DNA of 64,000 nucleotides from Coffea arabica (GCF_036785885.1 NC_092322.1:15212466-15276465); one strand, 5' to 3'. Shown: positions 11,779 through 25,039, counted from the stretch's first letter. Numbers and translations are program-made. Notes: a model not told the origin generated them from the letters alone.

Positions 11779-12287
11779 TTTGTAGTTGGATTAAGAAAAC
11801 ATTCACACCTGTTCATACTTATTCATTGCATGCTTATTAATGGGCTACCTTAGCAAAGGGCCTCTCAATTAATTTTCTGACCAGCTTCTCATTTTATAAA
11901 TCAGTAATAAATTTTTAAAGAACATACTGCAAAAGGAGTCCTCAGGTTTGCGCATTATGCTTTCTTTGTCCCTCGCATGCTAGACATATTATCCCAATAT
12001 CAAATATACTTCTTTTAGTTTTTGTTCTAATTTCTCAATAAGATTTGCATGCACCCGCTTCTTTTTTTTTTTGTTGAAAAAATGAAAACCTACGTATTTT
12101 CACTTTTACTTCACAATTTTATAAAACATGATACATATGTGAACTTTTTCAAGCAAAAAGTGGATGATTTTGAAATTTTGAACCTAGTTGTTACAATTTT
12201 GAAAATGCTGGTGGATCACAAAAAATGCATTTTAAATATAGGAATATAATATATTGATTAAAAAGCATGGACTATGTTCATTATCAG
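11779..12287. other. Intergenic DNA, nothing recognised
   Basis: AT-rich sequence between two retrotransposon pieces. A short plus-strand frame at 12049-12249 has no recognisable features. No repeat ends were identified. Confidence 0.5.
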
Positions 12288-13725
12288 TGACAGGTCGTCA
12301 GTCTGTGCAATAATAAATACCTACTTGAGAAAAATACAGATTTTATATATAGCGGTGAGTAGGGTCGAATCCACAGGGACTGGGGATAATTCGTTTCTTC
12401 TAGAGTCCAAAGTATGGGGGGTTTTTTGGATCAAATACTAACTAAATAAATTAACTGCAGAAAATAATTGATTAAGAGAAATAACTAAGAGAAACTCTAG
12501 CCAATGGTACACTTCAGAAATGGGTCAGGCACTGATCCTCGATTCACAGATAATTCCAACATTTATTAATAGATTAGTTATGGTTGTCATGCACGCGATA
12601 AACAACCAACCTTTCCTAAATTTTTCGATAGTTAAGGTACGACCGTTAACTATTTCTCTAACCCAAAAACAACCCTAGGTACGACCATATGATTTAATTT
12701 GTAGATTGCATTAATAATTAGAAAGGCCCAATCCTAACTAACAAACACGCTACGAGGGTTTGTTTAAGTTATATCGTATGTTCCCCTGACATAAACCCAA
12801 TTACGCCAGTTGCTACTGAGATAGGGATAACGAACAATTACGGATTCAATTACCCCTAACTAGCAAAATAGCCTACGTGAATAATTAAATATTACGCATC
12901 TATTCAATCATACACGATAACTATAACAACAATTAAAAGCAGAAAACATACGAATACCAATAAATGGAGGAAGCAGTTAAAATAGTTTAGATCTCACAGT
13001 AATTGTTGAACCAAATCTTCAGTTTCCCTTGACCAGAAGTAGGAGGTTAGTCCTCCATTAATGGAGAACAACCATGCGAAAAAGCTATCTGAAGCTTACA
13101 AAATTGTTCCTGGCCAAGTTCTGTCCAAGGAAGAAAAGTAAAAGACGAAAATCAAAATCCAAGCAATTGTCCTCCCCAAGGTCGGCTAAAAAGGAAAAGT
13201 ACAAAGACCTAAGTCCCAACCGAATTGTTCCTCCCGAATTTGTTGCTGCCTTCAACTCTCAATCACGTGGGATCCGGCCTTCTCCTTTTCCCAAAGAGTC
13301 ACGGCTCTTTTTCTTGTTTTTTTGGCTGAAGCCCTAATCAAATGGGAATCTAGCTTCCCTTATTATTTTTTGTTTCCTAATTGAAGTCTACTAGCAAATA
13401 AAACTAATCTCCTAAATAGGAAAAGAAACCATAAAAGAAAATATCCCAAGTTTTCTAATCCAATATTAAAACTAATAATGAAGATTAAAATCTTCAAAAT
13501 CTTCCTTCAGAAATTGCCTTGAATTCGACTCGGGTTTGGAAACCAACCACAAACGTGCCACCATCCAATGAATTGGAAAAATGCCACTTTTAATCACGTT
13601 TTGCTCCTTTTCCTACAATTGGCACTATTAATCAAATATAAGTAGAATCCGACAATTAAAATAATATTTGGCTAAAATAAAGGGGAAAAATAATTATAAA
13701 TGTAGTAACAAATTATAACCTATCA
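12288..13725 (-). repeat. Solo LTR, copy 2, inverted (1,438 bp)
   Basis: Reads TGACAGG at 12288 and ends CCTATCA at 13725 on the plus strand, so on the minus strand it starts TGATAGG like copy 1. The flanks are a perfect 5-bp target duplication: ATCAG at 12283-12287 and at 13726-13730. It aligns in reverse orientation with 8479-10143. The open frame at 13074-13337 lies inside it and is not a gene. Confidence 0.92.
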
Positions 13726-14126
13726 ATCAGCAATTAATTAAATATTCGGTAAGTATTAATAATTAAGATAAAGATGCCTAAAAAGTTTAAGTCTAGTGGT
13801 TGAAGTTAAATTCACAGGACTTAAAAGGTCTTGGCTTCCCACTTTTTCCTACCCATTTCTAATGATATTCATCCTTTTTTTTTTTCAGAAAATCAATAAT
13901 TGAGTTCCCCAAAAAAATAATCTAATCATATCAAGTAAATTCAAAACTTTGCTATTGTAAATAGAGTGGTCAACGTCATCGTCTACGTCTTTTGTGCTTG
14001 CACAATTTAGCTGATGTAAAAGTGTTGTACTAGGCAGTTGATGTAAAAGTCTGAGACTCAGAGCTTCCTTTATCACATTTTGGTGGGGCCAATGTCTGTG
14101 GTAATGTTTTTTTTTTTTATGTCCAC

Positions 14127-14138
14127 CTTTATATATGA
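14127..14138 (+). promoter_or_regulatory. TATA box of the ankyrin gene
   Basis: 'ctttatatatga' lies about 65-75 bp upstream of the ATG at 14203, leaving room for a short leader. It follows a T-rich stretch. Confidence 0.55.
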
Positions 14139-14202
14139 ATGATTAACTTGATACAGCACTCTCATAAGAACCTTGAAGAATTTTTTTCTGTACCTATCCA
14201 AA

Positions 14203-17200
14203 ATGGCAAGCTCAAGAATCAACGCGGATTGGAGCAACCGATCTGCTGCCTACAGAGCAGTCTTAGAGGGAAAAAAACAGTCAGTGGAAACCTTTCGCAG
14301 TTTCTGGAGGGAAGAAGGTGTGAAACCACTTGATAAATGTGGTGATACTGTTCTCCATTTTCTGGCCATTTACGGAAATGTGGCTGCTTTCAGATTACTT
14401 CTCCAAGACGGTCTTGTGACCAGCGAAAATCTGAAGGCAAAGAATGTCAATGGCGACACTGCATTGCATGAAGCTGCAAGATTTGGCCACAAGGATGTTG
14501 CAGAGATCATGTTAAGGACAGAAAAGGATTTGGCGTCTGAGCGCAACAAACTGGGTGAAACCCCTCTTTTTGTGGCTGCTGCATGTGGGAAAAAGGAAGC
14601 TTTCTCACTTCTGGAAAAGCACATCGGTGATTGCATGATGAGGAGGAATGATGGATGCACAATCCTTCATGCTGCTGTAATTGGAGGATGTTACAGTAAG
14701 CTTCTGTATGAAGTAAAATTTTGATTGTCTCTGCAAAAACTGTCAAGTTTGTTGCTGAATTTGAACTCTATGTTTGTTCAGTTTATCAGATTATGACATC
14801 TTATCTTTTGTCGAGGTCTATGCTAGTGGAATATGATGTTGTTGCATTAAATGCTAGTCCTTGTCAAGTTTACTGCTTCCTACATGTTTCGCTCTATTGT
14901 ATCAAACAGGTTTGGCAATTTGCATATTGGAGTCGTATCCTGATCTTGCTGGCAAACGTAATGAAAAAGGAAAAACTGCTTTACATCTTTTGGCTGAAAA
15001 ACCAGAGTCCTTCAGGAGTGGTTCTGCCTACACGCTCAAAGATCTTGGGAGGAAGTCCCTCATTCCTCTGCATATACTCCGAACTATAATCTATTCTTGT
15101 AAGTGCTGTATCATTACCCACATGCAAGTTGTAACATAAGACTTTTCCCAGTCTTAGGAGACACTCGAATTTCTTTTAAGTACTTCAGTACCCTACCCGT
15201 AAAGTAAAGTTGATTAGGCAAATTGCCAATAATCATTAGGCTGAATGTGATGTGGTCTTGAAGTCAATGAAGATCTTATCCCTGACATTGGGAGACAAAG
15301 GTTTTTAACTAAGAGTTAGTGCAGTATGTTCTGGTGACATGATTTTGTACTTAGCCTGGAAACCTTGTTAAAAATCATCTAATTTAGTGTTTAATGGTTT
15401 TGGGATCTAATTTAGTGTTAAAAATCATCATACCATTTTGTCTGCCAGCTGGTTTTTTCGAGGAAGCAGGGTTTAAATGCCCTCAAAATTTTGAAAGAGT
15501 GATACCATCAGTTCGTTGTGTTGCTGGCAGGTATTGCGGTCTTGTACAAGGAATCGCAACCTGTCAATAGTGCAGAAGACCCAAGCAATTCAGCTTCCAT
15601 TCATAAATTGAACAGATCTTCTTTTGCCAATTTTATCTTGGGTAAAGCATTCTCGTATCTACTTCAAATGCACTCAATGCTAGTGATGATAGAATAGGTT
15701 TGTTTTCCCAAATTCTTCTTTTGAGAGTTGAAGCATAGTCTTGTCTTCGCAGTTACAAGAACGTCTTATTTCCTTTGACTAAATTAATTAGTTTCTTTTT
15801 CATGCCTAAACAATGTAAGAATTTTGTTTTCAAGTGCTATATATGCAGCTTGGCCTGCAAGCTCTCTTTTAATTTCCTCTTACTTCACATATCTTTTATT
15901 CATCGGCATGTCATGTCGTAGAATGAACATAAATAAGCAATCGCAAGTCTAGAAATTCATTTCGGCCAATTGAACCTCCTCAAACTGTTTCTTTTTAAGA
16001 ACCCAGAAGATTTGTGCCAAAAGAACAGTTGCTAAGAAGATCGAACAAAAAGCCTAGGACACGTAATGGATGTTGAAGTACTATTTCTGCATCTCCCTCC
16101 TTGACGAAATCCGCTACTCATTAATGGGTTATCCAATTTGATGTATTTGCCCTCTAGGTTTTCCTTGGCTTAAAGAAATTGATGATGCAAAGCAAAGCCA
16201 TGCAGTTGCACTAATGCTTGCAGAAAGGTTAATCAGAGCAGAAGATTGGAGCCACTATGTGCATGCAGAGGACAAAGATCTTGAAGTCAGCCAGTTCGGG
16301 ATGATATCATCAGAAAAGAAAAATAGGTTGCCAGATCCACTAATACAAGCAACGAGGCTGGGCATCATTGAGGTAGTTCAGGAAATCCTCAGTGTGCACC
16401 CTGAAGCTGCGTATACCTTCGATGGAAAAGGAAGGAATATACTGCAAATTGCAGTGGAGGAGAGAAAATGGTTCTTGTACGACTACTTGATGACTAGTGG
16501 TACTCACATGGACAGAATGCTAAGCGCTATTGATTACGAAGGAAATAGCATTATACATCTCGCAGCACGCCTGGAACCCCCTCCCAGTCCCAGCACACCC
16601 CCTGCAGTTGTTCCGCAAATGATGTGGGAAGTCCTGTGGTTTAAGGTACCAAATTAAATTAATACCAGCATTGCATTGCATTGCCTGTTGTCCTTGTATA
16701 TTGTTTAATTCTCTTTTCCGGGCTATTTGCAACTTGTGATTGAGCTTTGGCTCTCCATAGCGGGTGCAATATGACGCTTTTCCATATCTTTGGCAACTAC
16801 AAAATTCTGATGGGAAGACAGCAAAACAAGTATTCGAGACGAACCATGCAAGTCTGCGCGAAAATGCTGAGAGAACTGTGAGAGATTTGGCCAACACTGT
16901 GTTGATTGTGTCTGTCCTCATTGGTACCATAAACTTTGCTGCAATTTTTACTGTACCTGGAGGTTTCGATCAAACGACTGGAGAGCCCATTTTTCTGAAG
17001 AACCGGCGCTGGGAATTCGGCTTGTTGATGTTCTACTTAGCAGGAGGGCTGTTCTCCTCTCTGTTCACCATGGGGACTCTGCTTGTGATCATCTTTTTGC
17101 GATTTGAAACTGAGGATTTTTATGTTTCCCTCCCCTGCTACTATGTGATGGACATGATTGCCATCTTCTACTCCGCGGTCTTCACAATCGTAGCATGTTG

Positions 17201-17372
17201 CCAAGCATTAATAGTGCAGAAAGTTGTGATTACTGACTTCAGACCCTTTGTGGTGTTCTTCTTTATCTATGTTCTGGTGGCCCTTGTGCTCATGGAAACA
17301 TCATATCGGATGTTCGACTATGTGTATTACCTGATTCGATATTCACTTTCTTACAGAGGGCAAGAATCTTAA
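14203..17372 (+). CDS. Ankyrin-repeat protein with PGG domain and four membrane helices, five exons
   Basis: Exons by splice sites and frame: 14203-14695, 14910-15098, 15531-15641, 16158-16645, 16761-17372, all GT..AG with matching phases, giving 630 residues. The N-terminal half has ankyrin repeats (GDTVLHFLA at about 47, [10 protein letters not shown] at 83, [10 protein letters not shown] at 117, GCTILHAAV at 151, [10 protein letters not shown], later GRNILQIAV and GNSIIHLAA). The C-terminal exon holds the PGG domain: the family sequence [26 protein letters not shown] at about 491-496, then three more hydrophobic helices. This is the ACD6/ITN1-like architecture, plant membrane proteins linked to salicylate-dependent defence or stress signalling; membrane location is inferred from the helices. 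Possible poly(A) signals AATAAA lie near 17481. It looks intact; the exact function within the family is unknown. Confidence 0.93.
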
Positions 17373-19400
17373 GCACTGCCCTTGCTTGCTTGTTCATGTC
17401 AATTTCGTGCAGACTGAAAAAGTCATCTATTGATTTAGGTGAATTTCCTATAGGGAAAAAAACTGAGTGAAGAATGTAACAATAAACATGTTCATGAATA
17501 AAACCATAATGAATTTTGATAGTCATCTTGAAAGCCAATTAGCAATAAATTGGCTCACTAGTAACCTCCCGTGACTTTGAAGTGTTTGCACATTATTGCA
17601 TGCCTCTCTAATATTTTAAAATATCCAAAGAATTTCCTGTGATTTTATTTAAAGTGGATATTTAATCATCACTATATAAAAAGCAATAGGGACTGTAAGT
17701 GTAAATATATTTCGATCTTAGTTTTTGTTACGCCTAAATTACCCTCATATCTTTTAATTAGAATTATTACATTTCAATCATGACACTAACAAGAAAAATG
17801 AAAAGTTTTAATAAATTACATCTCAAAAATGTTGGTAATTAAAATGAAAAACTACCCACTTACAACTATATTCACCAATCATTTTCTTCATCCCCAATTA
17901 TTGTATGTGTTAAAATTATCTTCAATTATGATATTTTTATGCATGATAATTAAAGCTAACTATTTTATATGCATATTGGTTAAGAAGAAAATCACAATTA
18001 ATCAGAAGACAAAAGGTTATAAACAATTAATGTGAAAACAAAAGGTTAAATTGGTGATTAAATTCACTATATTATGTCATATTGACTAAGAAAACTTCGA
18101 AAAAGTTATCGATAATTATAAAAAATATAACAAAAAAGGTTTACAACTACTGAAATTGATAAAAATTTGTTGTATCCAAATCATAATGTTTTAGTATGCA
18201 TTTTGGTCAGGTTTGGTTGTATACACTGGTTTGATAGCACATAGAAAATTTCCTCTTCTTATTGTCACAATCCGAGTAAAATATACAACAACTTAGTTTA
18301 GATATAATAATCTTCCATCTTTAGAGTTCAATAAACTTTTAATTGTTTTGTGTAAAATAAACATTTTTTACAACTAGCAATTGCTTAATTTTGTTTATTA
18401 TTTGGTTTCTTAGTCAATATTATACCAAGAACTTAGTTTAAATATGATAATCTTCCAACTTCAGAGTTTTTATAATGGTAAAATGCATAATAAACTGTTA
18501 ATTGTTTTTGTATATAATAAACATTTTGTACAATTACCAATTGCTTAATTTTGTTCATTATATAGTATCTTAATTTATATTGTGCCAATAATCACAGTTT
18601 TACACAAAAATTTAATATATTAAAGGTTTTTTTTATCTTGGAAAAATATATTCACATGCATAAAGGAAAATACTACAAGTGCTTTGCACGTGAGTATGAT
18701 AACCCAAATGCAATATTTTTGTAGCTACTAAAATTTGTTGTGAAGTTTTGATTATCTAACTCATAATATAATCACATAAGTGTAATAAACCAAATATAAT
18801 ATTTTTGTAGCTATTAAAATTTGTTGTGAAATTTTGATTATCTACCTCATAGTATAATTTATGCATGCTTTTCAATTTCTTTAACCAATTTTGGTTGCTA
18901 ACATTATTCAAATTGAACTCTTTGACCTAAAGCTATTAGAACTTTTTTTGAGCTTTTACTGATTAAATTTGGATTGAACTTTATAACAATTGTTAATATT
19001 ATCATGTTTTACCAAAGGTGTTGTGATTACCCTTAAATTATAAAATTGTACTTTTTTGTATAGTTGAAAATAAAGTTGTTAAGAAGAAAATATATGTGCA
19101 CACATCAAGTACGCATATGAGAAGCAAATCTAATTTGCAAAAGCTACTAAAATTTTAAAAGGGGCATTAGAATGCAACATAAATTGAATTGTTAGATCTT
19201 TATCATTCCGATCATTGTACTATGCATCTACTTTCCTACCCCCCATGCTTTCGCAAGCTCATGCATCAGTTGGGGTTGAGATATGTCTTTTCCAAGTGAC
19301 AATAAAATCTATGATAGATTTTCTAGTAAAATTATCAGATATAATTGAAAAACTAAGTTTTTTTTTTTTTTTTGGCTAACCCCATACACAGGGATGGTCG
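17373..19400. other. AT-rich intergenic DNA with short tandem duplications
   Basis: No gene is supported. Two local duplications are visible. The first is a unit of about 140 bp starting 'acttagttta' at 18291 and again at 18431. The second is a unit of about 87 bp ('aa(c)ccaaat...atttttgtagcta') at about 18701 and 18788. Both pairs are imperfect, so they are old. Short frames such as 17829-18035 are chance frames in AT-rich DNA. Confidence 0.6.
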
Positions 19401-19429
19401 CCACACCATATTTTATTTAGGGAAAATCG

Positions 19430-19800
19430 TCCAAAACTTCCCTCACATTTTGTAAAATAACTTTTTTCGTCCCTCACATTTTATAAAATAACTTTTTTCG
19501 TCCCTCACTTTTAAAAGTGCAATTTTATATCCCTTGCATATTCACATCGGACAAATTTAGTCCCTAACTAGGTTTCCGATCATTTTTTGGCCGGAATCCA
19601 TCATGTGCAAGGCACGTGATCATTTTTTAAAGATAAATTTGTCAAATTATATTTTACATAATTTGATCTATAGTCCTCCACATTTTATAAAATAAATTTT
19701 TCCGTCCTTCACATTTTATAAAATAATTTTTTTCATCCCTCATATTTCACAAAATGAATTTCTCTATCCCTCACATTTTAAAAAATGAATTTTTCATTTC
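19430..19800. repeat. Degenerate array with a 31-bp period
   Basis: The phrase 'ccctcacattttataaaata' with small changes recurs at about 31-bp spacing in two blocks, 19439-19510 and 19675-19795, on either side of a 'gtgcaaggcacgtgatcatt' core. The start 'gggaaaatcgtccaaaac' resembles the end of a MITE, but no matching opposite end was found. Confidence 0.55.
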
Positions 19801-19804
19801 ATTT

Positions 19805-20265
19805 CAAAAATTTTTCAGGCTGGATAAAAGATCTAGCACAAAAGGATTATGAGAGCAGCTTGTCCTTTTTGTAAAGTATACTTGTATTATCAAGTTTAAA
19901 TCAATACAAATGTTATCATTTGACCAAAAAAAAAACCTTGGACTTGACAGTTAAAGGTGGGAAGGATTTGGAGAGGGGTAGGAGCTCGAGAATTAATAAA
20001 GAAACTTCTTTTTGCTGTATGAAGATTATAAAAAAGCAAATTTTGGTAATTATAATTATTGTGTGCGCTATCATAACTATAGTGTTTCGCATAAAAAAAA
20101 AAAAAACATAAGAAGATTTCAGTTAAATCTGATTTTGTATGACGTCGTATCATGACGCGTTTGCGCCAGTTAACTTTGTACATGATGACTTCAACCGTTC
20201 AACGGAGGAAACAATTGCAACACAATATGATTGACAACCCGCAACGTAGATGGTTAATAAGTCCC

Positions 20266-20317
<52 letters not shown>

Positions 20318-20757
20318 AATTGATGTACGTGAGGTAAAAAAAGTAATTAAAAAATCTGTTCACAGAAAATAGAAATTTTTTTTAGGAAAAATGTTAGTGA
20401 TTTGGTGGATCTTAAATTAAGCTATAAGAAGATCTTTATATATATATATATAAATTTACCCAGAGAAGTCTTTAGGCATCAAGAAATTAGAGAGTTTGAA
20501 GTCGAATCAGGAACCTCATAATTATTTGACTAACCTCATAATTATTTGGCTAAGTCATAATAAGAGTACTGAATTTGCTAACTAGAAGGAGAGCTACATG
20601 ATATTAGAACTCTAGTTTAAACTACTTTAGCATCTTTTTGAGTTAGTATAAATTGGAATTGCTAAGCTTTTTTTCATCTGTCTTTTCCTACTAACTTCAT
20701 GGTAAAACCTTTGTACAAAACTTTGCCACATTGTAGAAATGTATTGATGAAATTATG
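19805..20757. repeat. Dispersed 1-kb duplication, copy B
   Basis: Direct-orientation partner of 1990-2995, with the same blocks in the same order and an AT microsatellite at 20271-20312. It carries a small internal direct repeat of 'cctcataattatttg(a/g)cta' at about 20514-20553 that copy A lacks. No coding capacity. Confidence 0.85.
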
Positions 20758-21645
20758 AAATAGGTCTTTTACCTACAGAATTTAGTCAGTGCTTATGGGA
20801 ACCTAATCTGCTACCTAAGCTGTTTGTCCAAATATTGGTTTATTGATATATGTAATTATACTTTTTTGAATTAGCTATAGTAAAACTAGAATATCACATA
20901 TAGTGTTTTTTTTTTTTATTTCTAGGTACTGAGTTTTAATCCCCTGCCCGCTCTTCCCTTCTTGAATTTCACCCTTCTCGTGCTAGAAAATTAAAAAAAA
21001 AAAAAACAAAGGGAAAAGAAGTTGCATCCTCTAACTATGGCAACTAGCATCATAAATCCGACTCTTTAGAACACTTAAATGCAGACCCTCCTTATACTCT
21101 AGAACCAAATCCACAAAATTTTCAACTTCTTTCAATAATTGAGAAAATAGACCGCTACTAAAAATCAACATTGACTTCATAGGAACACCTATAAATCAAC
21201 AAAAAGAAAACACACAAAAAACTTCATCAAGATAACTGACGCAATGTTAATAACATCCCAAAAAAATATATGGTAGGTACATAATGTGATGCATACATGT
21301 ACATACACACACATATATATATATTAGTAAATCTTATATATACTAACAGTATATACATTAATGACACACATGTAAAAAGTTGAATTTCAAATTCAAATTT
21401 TACATGAAAAGATTAATCCAACAGACAAATTAATGCAATATGTTACATTTTGGTACCAAAAACGATGACTGGTTAGAGTTTCCAATGTCAATTTTTAATG
21501 TTCAATAAAGAGACTAGCCGTTAACTTGGTCCTTAATGTGATGCAGGAATCTATGTTCTACAAAGTGTTAAATTTTGCAAATTATTTTGTTCACCGCATT
21601 CTCATTGTGTTTACCTTCGATGGACGGAACCTCCGTCCATATGAT
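20758..21645. other. Intergenic DNA with a partial MITE
   Basis: AT-rich. 21310-21412 resembles the small element family with 'acactgtcag'-like ends described at 36157-36305 ('tatatactaacagtatatac' then 'gttgaatttcaaattcaaat'). Nothing else recognised. Confidence 0.45.
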
Positions 21646-22078
21646 TAGAACTGCAAACAAATCGAATCGAGTCGAGCTTTGGTCTAATCGAGTCAAGTTT
21701 TAACTTAGTTTTATCGAACTCGAACTCAAGCTCGAGTTTGAGCTCAATGAGCTGACAATTTTGAAATTTGAGCTCGAGCTGACTGGAACTGGAACTCAAA
21801 AAAAAATAATTATTTTATTTTTTAAAAAATAAATAAAATAATATTTTTTTCTTAATAAATAATAAAATATTAAAGATATATATATATAATTTTACTATTA
21901 AAATAAAAAATAATATATATATATACACACACACACTTGAGCTCGCGAGCCGGCTTGCTAGCTAACGAGTTTAATATTTTGAGATCAAGTTCGAGCTCAA
22001 GTTCAACTCGACCAGGTCAAGCTCGATTCAAACTTGACTTGAGCTGCTCACGAGTGGATCGATTCGTTTGCACCTCTA
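21646..22078. mobile_element. hAT-type MITE (433 bp)
   Basis: Ends TAGAACTGCAAACAAATCG and GATTCGTTTGCACCTCTA form imperfect inverted repeats; the arms contain 'gagtcgagc' and 'gctcgag' repeats. Flanks CATATGAT (21638-21645) and CATCCGAT (22079-22086) match at 6 of 8 positions, consistent with an old hAT target duplication. Same family as 41038-41442. Confidence 0.75.
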
Positions 22079-22572
22079 CATCCGATGCCCAAAATGGTAA
22101 GCTTAGAACTCCAAGCACAGTCCATGCTTGCATTGCAGCATCAAATTCATGAAAAATTGTATAGATTGAATCAGACCCTTGCATCAGTTTTACAATTTAG
22201 CAAGAATGTCATAATACTAAATATGATTTTACTCTTAAAAAATGAAGGTGATAATATATGACATAATAATGTTAATGTAAAACAACTACATGAAGAGTTT
22301 GTCACAGTCAAATCACAAATAAGGCTAGAATTGCTTGACTTTTAGCTCATTGAACACATTAAAGCTTCTAAAGACTAACAAAAGCTAGTAATGTAAAAGT
22401 AATATACAGCAGATTAAAACATGAAAAAGAAAAGCATATGAAAACTGATAATAAACCTTGAAATAAACACCTGCATTTAACACTTTCTTTTTGAAACCTT
22501 AGAAATCAATTCACCCGAATGTAGTTATTCTCAATGATATGCTATAATTACCAAATGCATGAACATATATAT

Positions 22573-23543
22573 GGGATAATTTCAGAAACCTCCCTTGAGG
22601 TTTCTAACAATTGCACTCGACTCCCCTCAGGTTTAAGAAATTACACTTACCTTCCTTGACATAGTAAAATATCTATAATGCCCTCCACTAAGTAGACAAT
22701 TTTAAATCTAAGGCAATAAATTTACAAAACTTAAAAAAAATCTATTTTTCTATCTCTTGTCTATTTTCTAGCTAATATAACCTCTTTTTATTATCTCCAG
22801 TTTTGTGGATATTAGTAAATTGAAATTAGAAAATTTACAAAAGAGGTAGATTATGTGTCAAACTAGAAGGAAATGAAAAGGCTCACAGCGATAGAGAAAT
22901 AAATAATGAAATTGATGATTGAAATAAGAAGAAGAACCAAACATGTGGAATTTGACATATTTTGTTTATTATTAAGCAAAACTTTTATAAAATGTCAATA
23001 ATTACATAATGATTTTTTTCATTGGATTAGAAATTTTTTATTATAATTTTATTGTGGAGGTAGAATTTATTCTCAACTTTTGAGATATTAATATTTTTAA
23101 AACCATAGGAGAATTGTAATGGTGGTTCTAGGTCAAATTAACTTATATTGAAAAGATATTTGAGCATTGATATTTAATTTGGGGGTATAAAATTGGTTGT
23201 CAATGTGGTTTTGTGTTTTTTTTATCGTGAAAAATATTGATATTGTATATACTATTTGGGATATTTTGGATGATTACTTGATTTTAGAACTTATGTTTCG
23301 ATGGTTGTTAGAGATTTAGCTTGTTGATTTATATAAATGTGGAAGAAAATGATTGAGTATACTATTTTTCTTTCTTAGTTTTGTACAAAAGGGCAATTTA
23401 GGATTTTTGAGAGAAAATCTAAGTTCTTAGACCTACATTGTTACTAAACAATAAAATTAGGGGAGATATATGTAATTTTTAAAACCTGAAGGAAGCTCTT
23501 TGTAATTGTGAGAAACCTCAGGGGAGGTTTGTCAAATTATCCC
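22573..23543. mobile_element. Mutator-type MITE (971 bp)
   Basis: Terminal inverted repeats: left GGGATAATTTCAGAAACCTC, right ending ACAAATTATCCC when read across the 'cctcaggggaggtttgtc' block. Both ends are flanked by the 9-bp sequence CATATATAT (22564-22572, 23544-23552). The site is AT-rich, so this repeat alone is weak evidence, but 9 bp agrees with Mutator-like elements. No transposase is present. Confidence 0.75.
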
Positions 23544-23552
23544 CATATATAT

Positions 23553-24080
23553 ACACACTTCTTCTCCATTTTACGTTGTCACGCAACAAGATGAGATCCT
23601 CCACATTACTTTTCTCTCCATTTATCTCTTTAATTTTTTATATGAAAGTTGATCCAACAGCAAAATTTATTCAATTCAATTTCAATTTTTGTACATACTT
23701 TAAACGGGTGGAGAAATATAATGTAGATGGTTTTGATTTTCAAAATATTGTTATAATGGTGATTATTTAGGTATAATGCACAGAAAAGAAAATCCTCTCC
23801 AATTAATGGAGAGAACTTAACCTATCAACCCACTACTCATCTTTCATTCATAATTTTGTACCTCTCATTTTATTTTATTGTTTTTTATATACATTCACCT
23901 AATTATATATCTTGAATCTGCGGAATGGCTAATAGCTTTCTATAAAAGGTGGAAAGTAAAAGGTCGGAACTCTGTAACAAAAATACTGTTTATGAAGCCC
24001 AAATCCAAGGTGCTAAAGTAATTTAAGGTTAAAAAAACACCTAATTAACTCTTGAACTTTACTGATCTTGTACTCTTAGC
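23553..24080. other. Intergenic DNA, nothing recognised
   Basis: AT-rich spacer between two MITEs. The plus-strand frame at 23576-23770 shows no recognisable domain. Confidence 0.5.
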
Positions 24081-24088
24081 CCTCTAAT

Positions 24089-25005
24089 CAATGTTTTGAA
24101 AATCGGACCGGACCGGCTGATTCGACCTGTTGAACCGCGAACCAGCCATGGCACCGGTCCGGTTCAATGGTATAGTTGACTTTGCCAGAAAACCGGTCAA
24201 AAATCGGTTGAATCGTGAAAACCGTCGAATCGGATTGAACCGGTGGTGTCCGGTTTTTAACTTTCCCTCCTTTTTTTTAAAAAAAATTTTGCAAAATGCA
24301 ACTATCAAGATTCGAACTCAAGACCTTTGTAATAAAAGACCAATACTGTTGTACCATCACATCTTATTAGTTTTTTTTTGATAACTTATTTATATAAAGT
24401 AAACACTCATATTTCTTTTTTTCATTTTTCTTACAAAATTTCATCCTCTCATGACTCTTTCTTTTTAATTTTCAACTCTCTCTCTCTCTCTCTCTCTATC
24501 CTCTTTTCTTTTGTCACTTCCTTTTTAATCAAACCTCTTTATTTTTAATTTATTGATGTTTTCTTCCATCTTATAATTTTGTTTTTGTCCATTAAATTGA
24601 AAAAAGTTAAAAAAGAATTATTTTTTTAACCCAAATTATTTAATGCCACAACCACTCATTTTTATCTCATTTTTTGTTTCTTATCAAGATTACATTTCTA
24701 TTTTCGACTTTCTTGACTTCCTTCGAACTCCAAATTTTCTTTTTTAAATTGCAATATCTAAATCCCAAAACGTAAATTAAAATTTAAGTTCACAATATCT
24801 AAATTCTCATGGACGTGAATTTTGTATAATTTCAAAATATTGTGATATTTTTGGGTTGGATTTAGATATAATTGAAATTGAGATGAAATTTATTTGTTTT
24901 AACTTATAATTTAAAAAATTTATTTTTTAAAATCCAAGTTATTAAAAAATAGTAAACTTTTCATCATATAAAGTATTAAATTAGTCCATTACATGTCTTA
25001 TTTTG

Positions 25006-25039
<34 letters not shown>

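Noticed and set aside
13074..13337. Lysine-rich 87-codon frame
   Set aside because: It lies entirely inside the second solo LTR, and the homologous part of copy 1 does not keep the frame.
24084..24381. Frames rich in Arg/Asn on both strands
   Set aside because: They are produced by the repeated 'accggtt' arms of the MITE.
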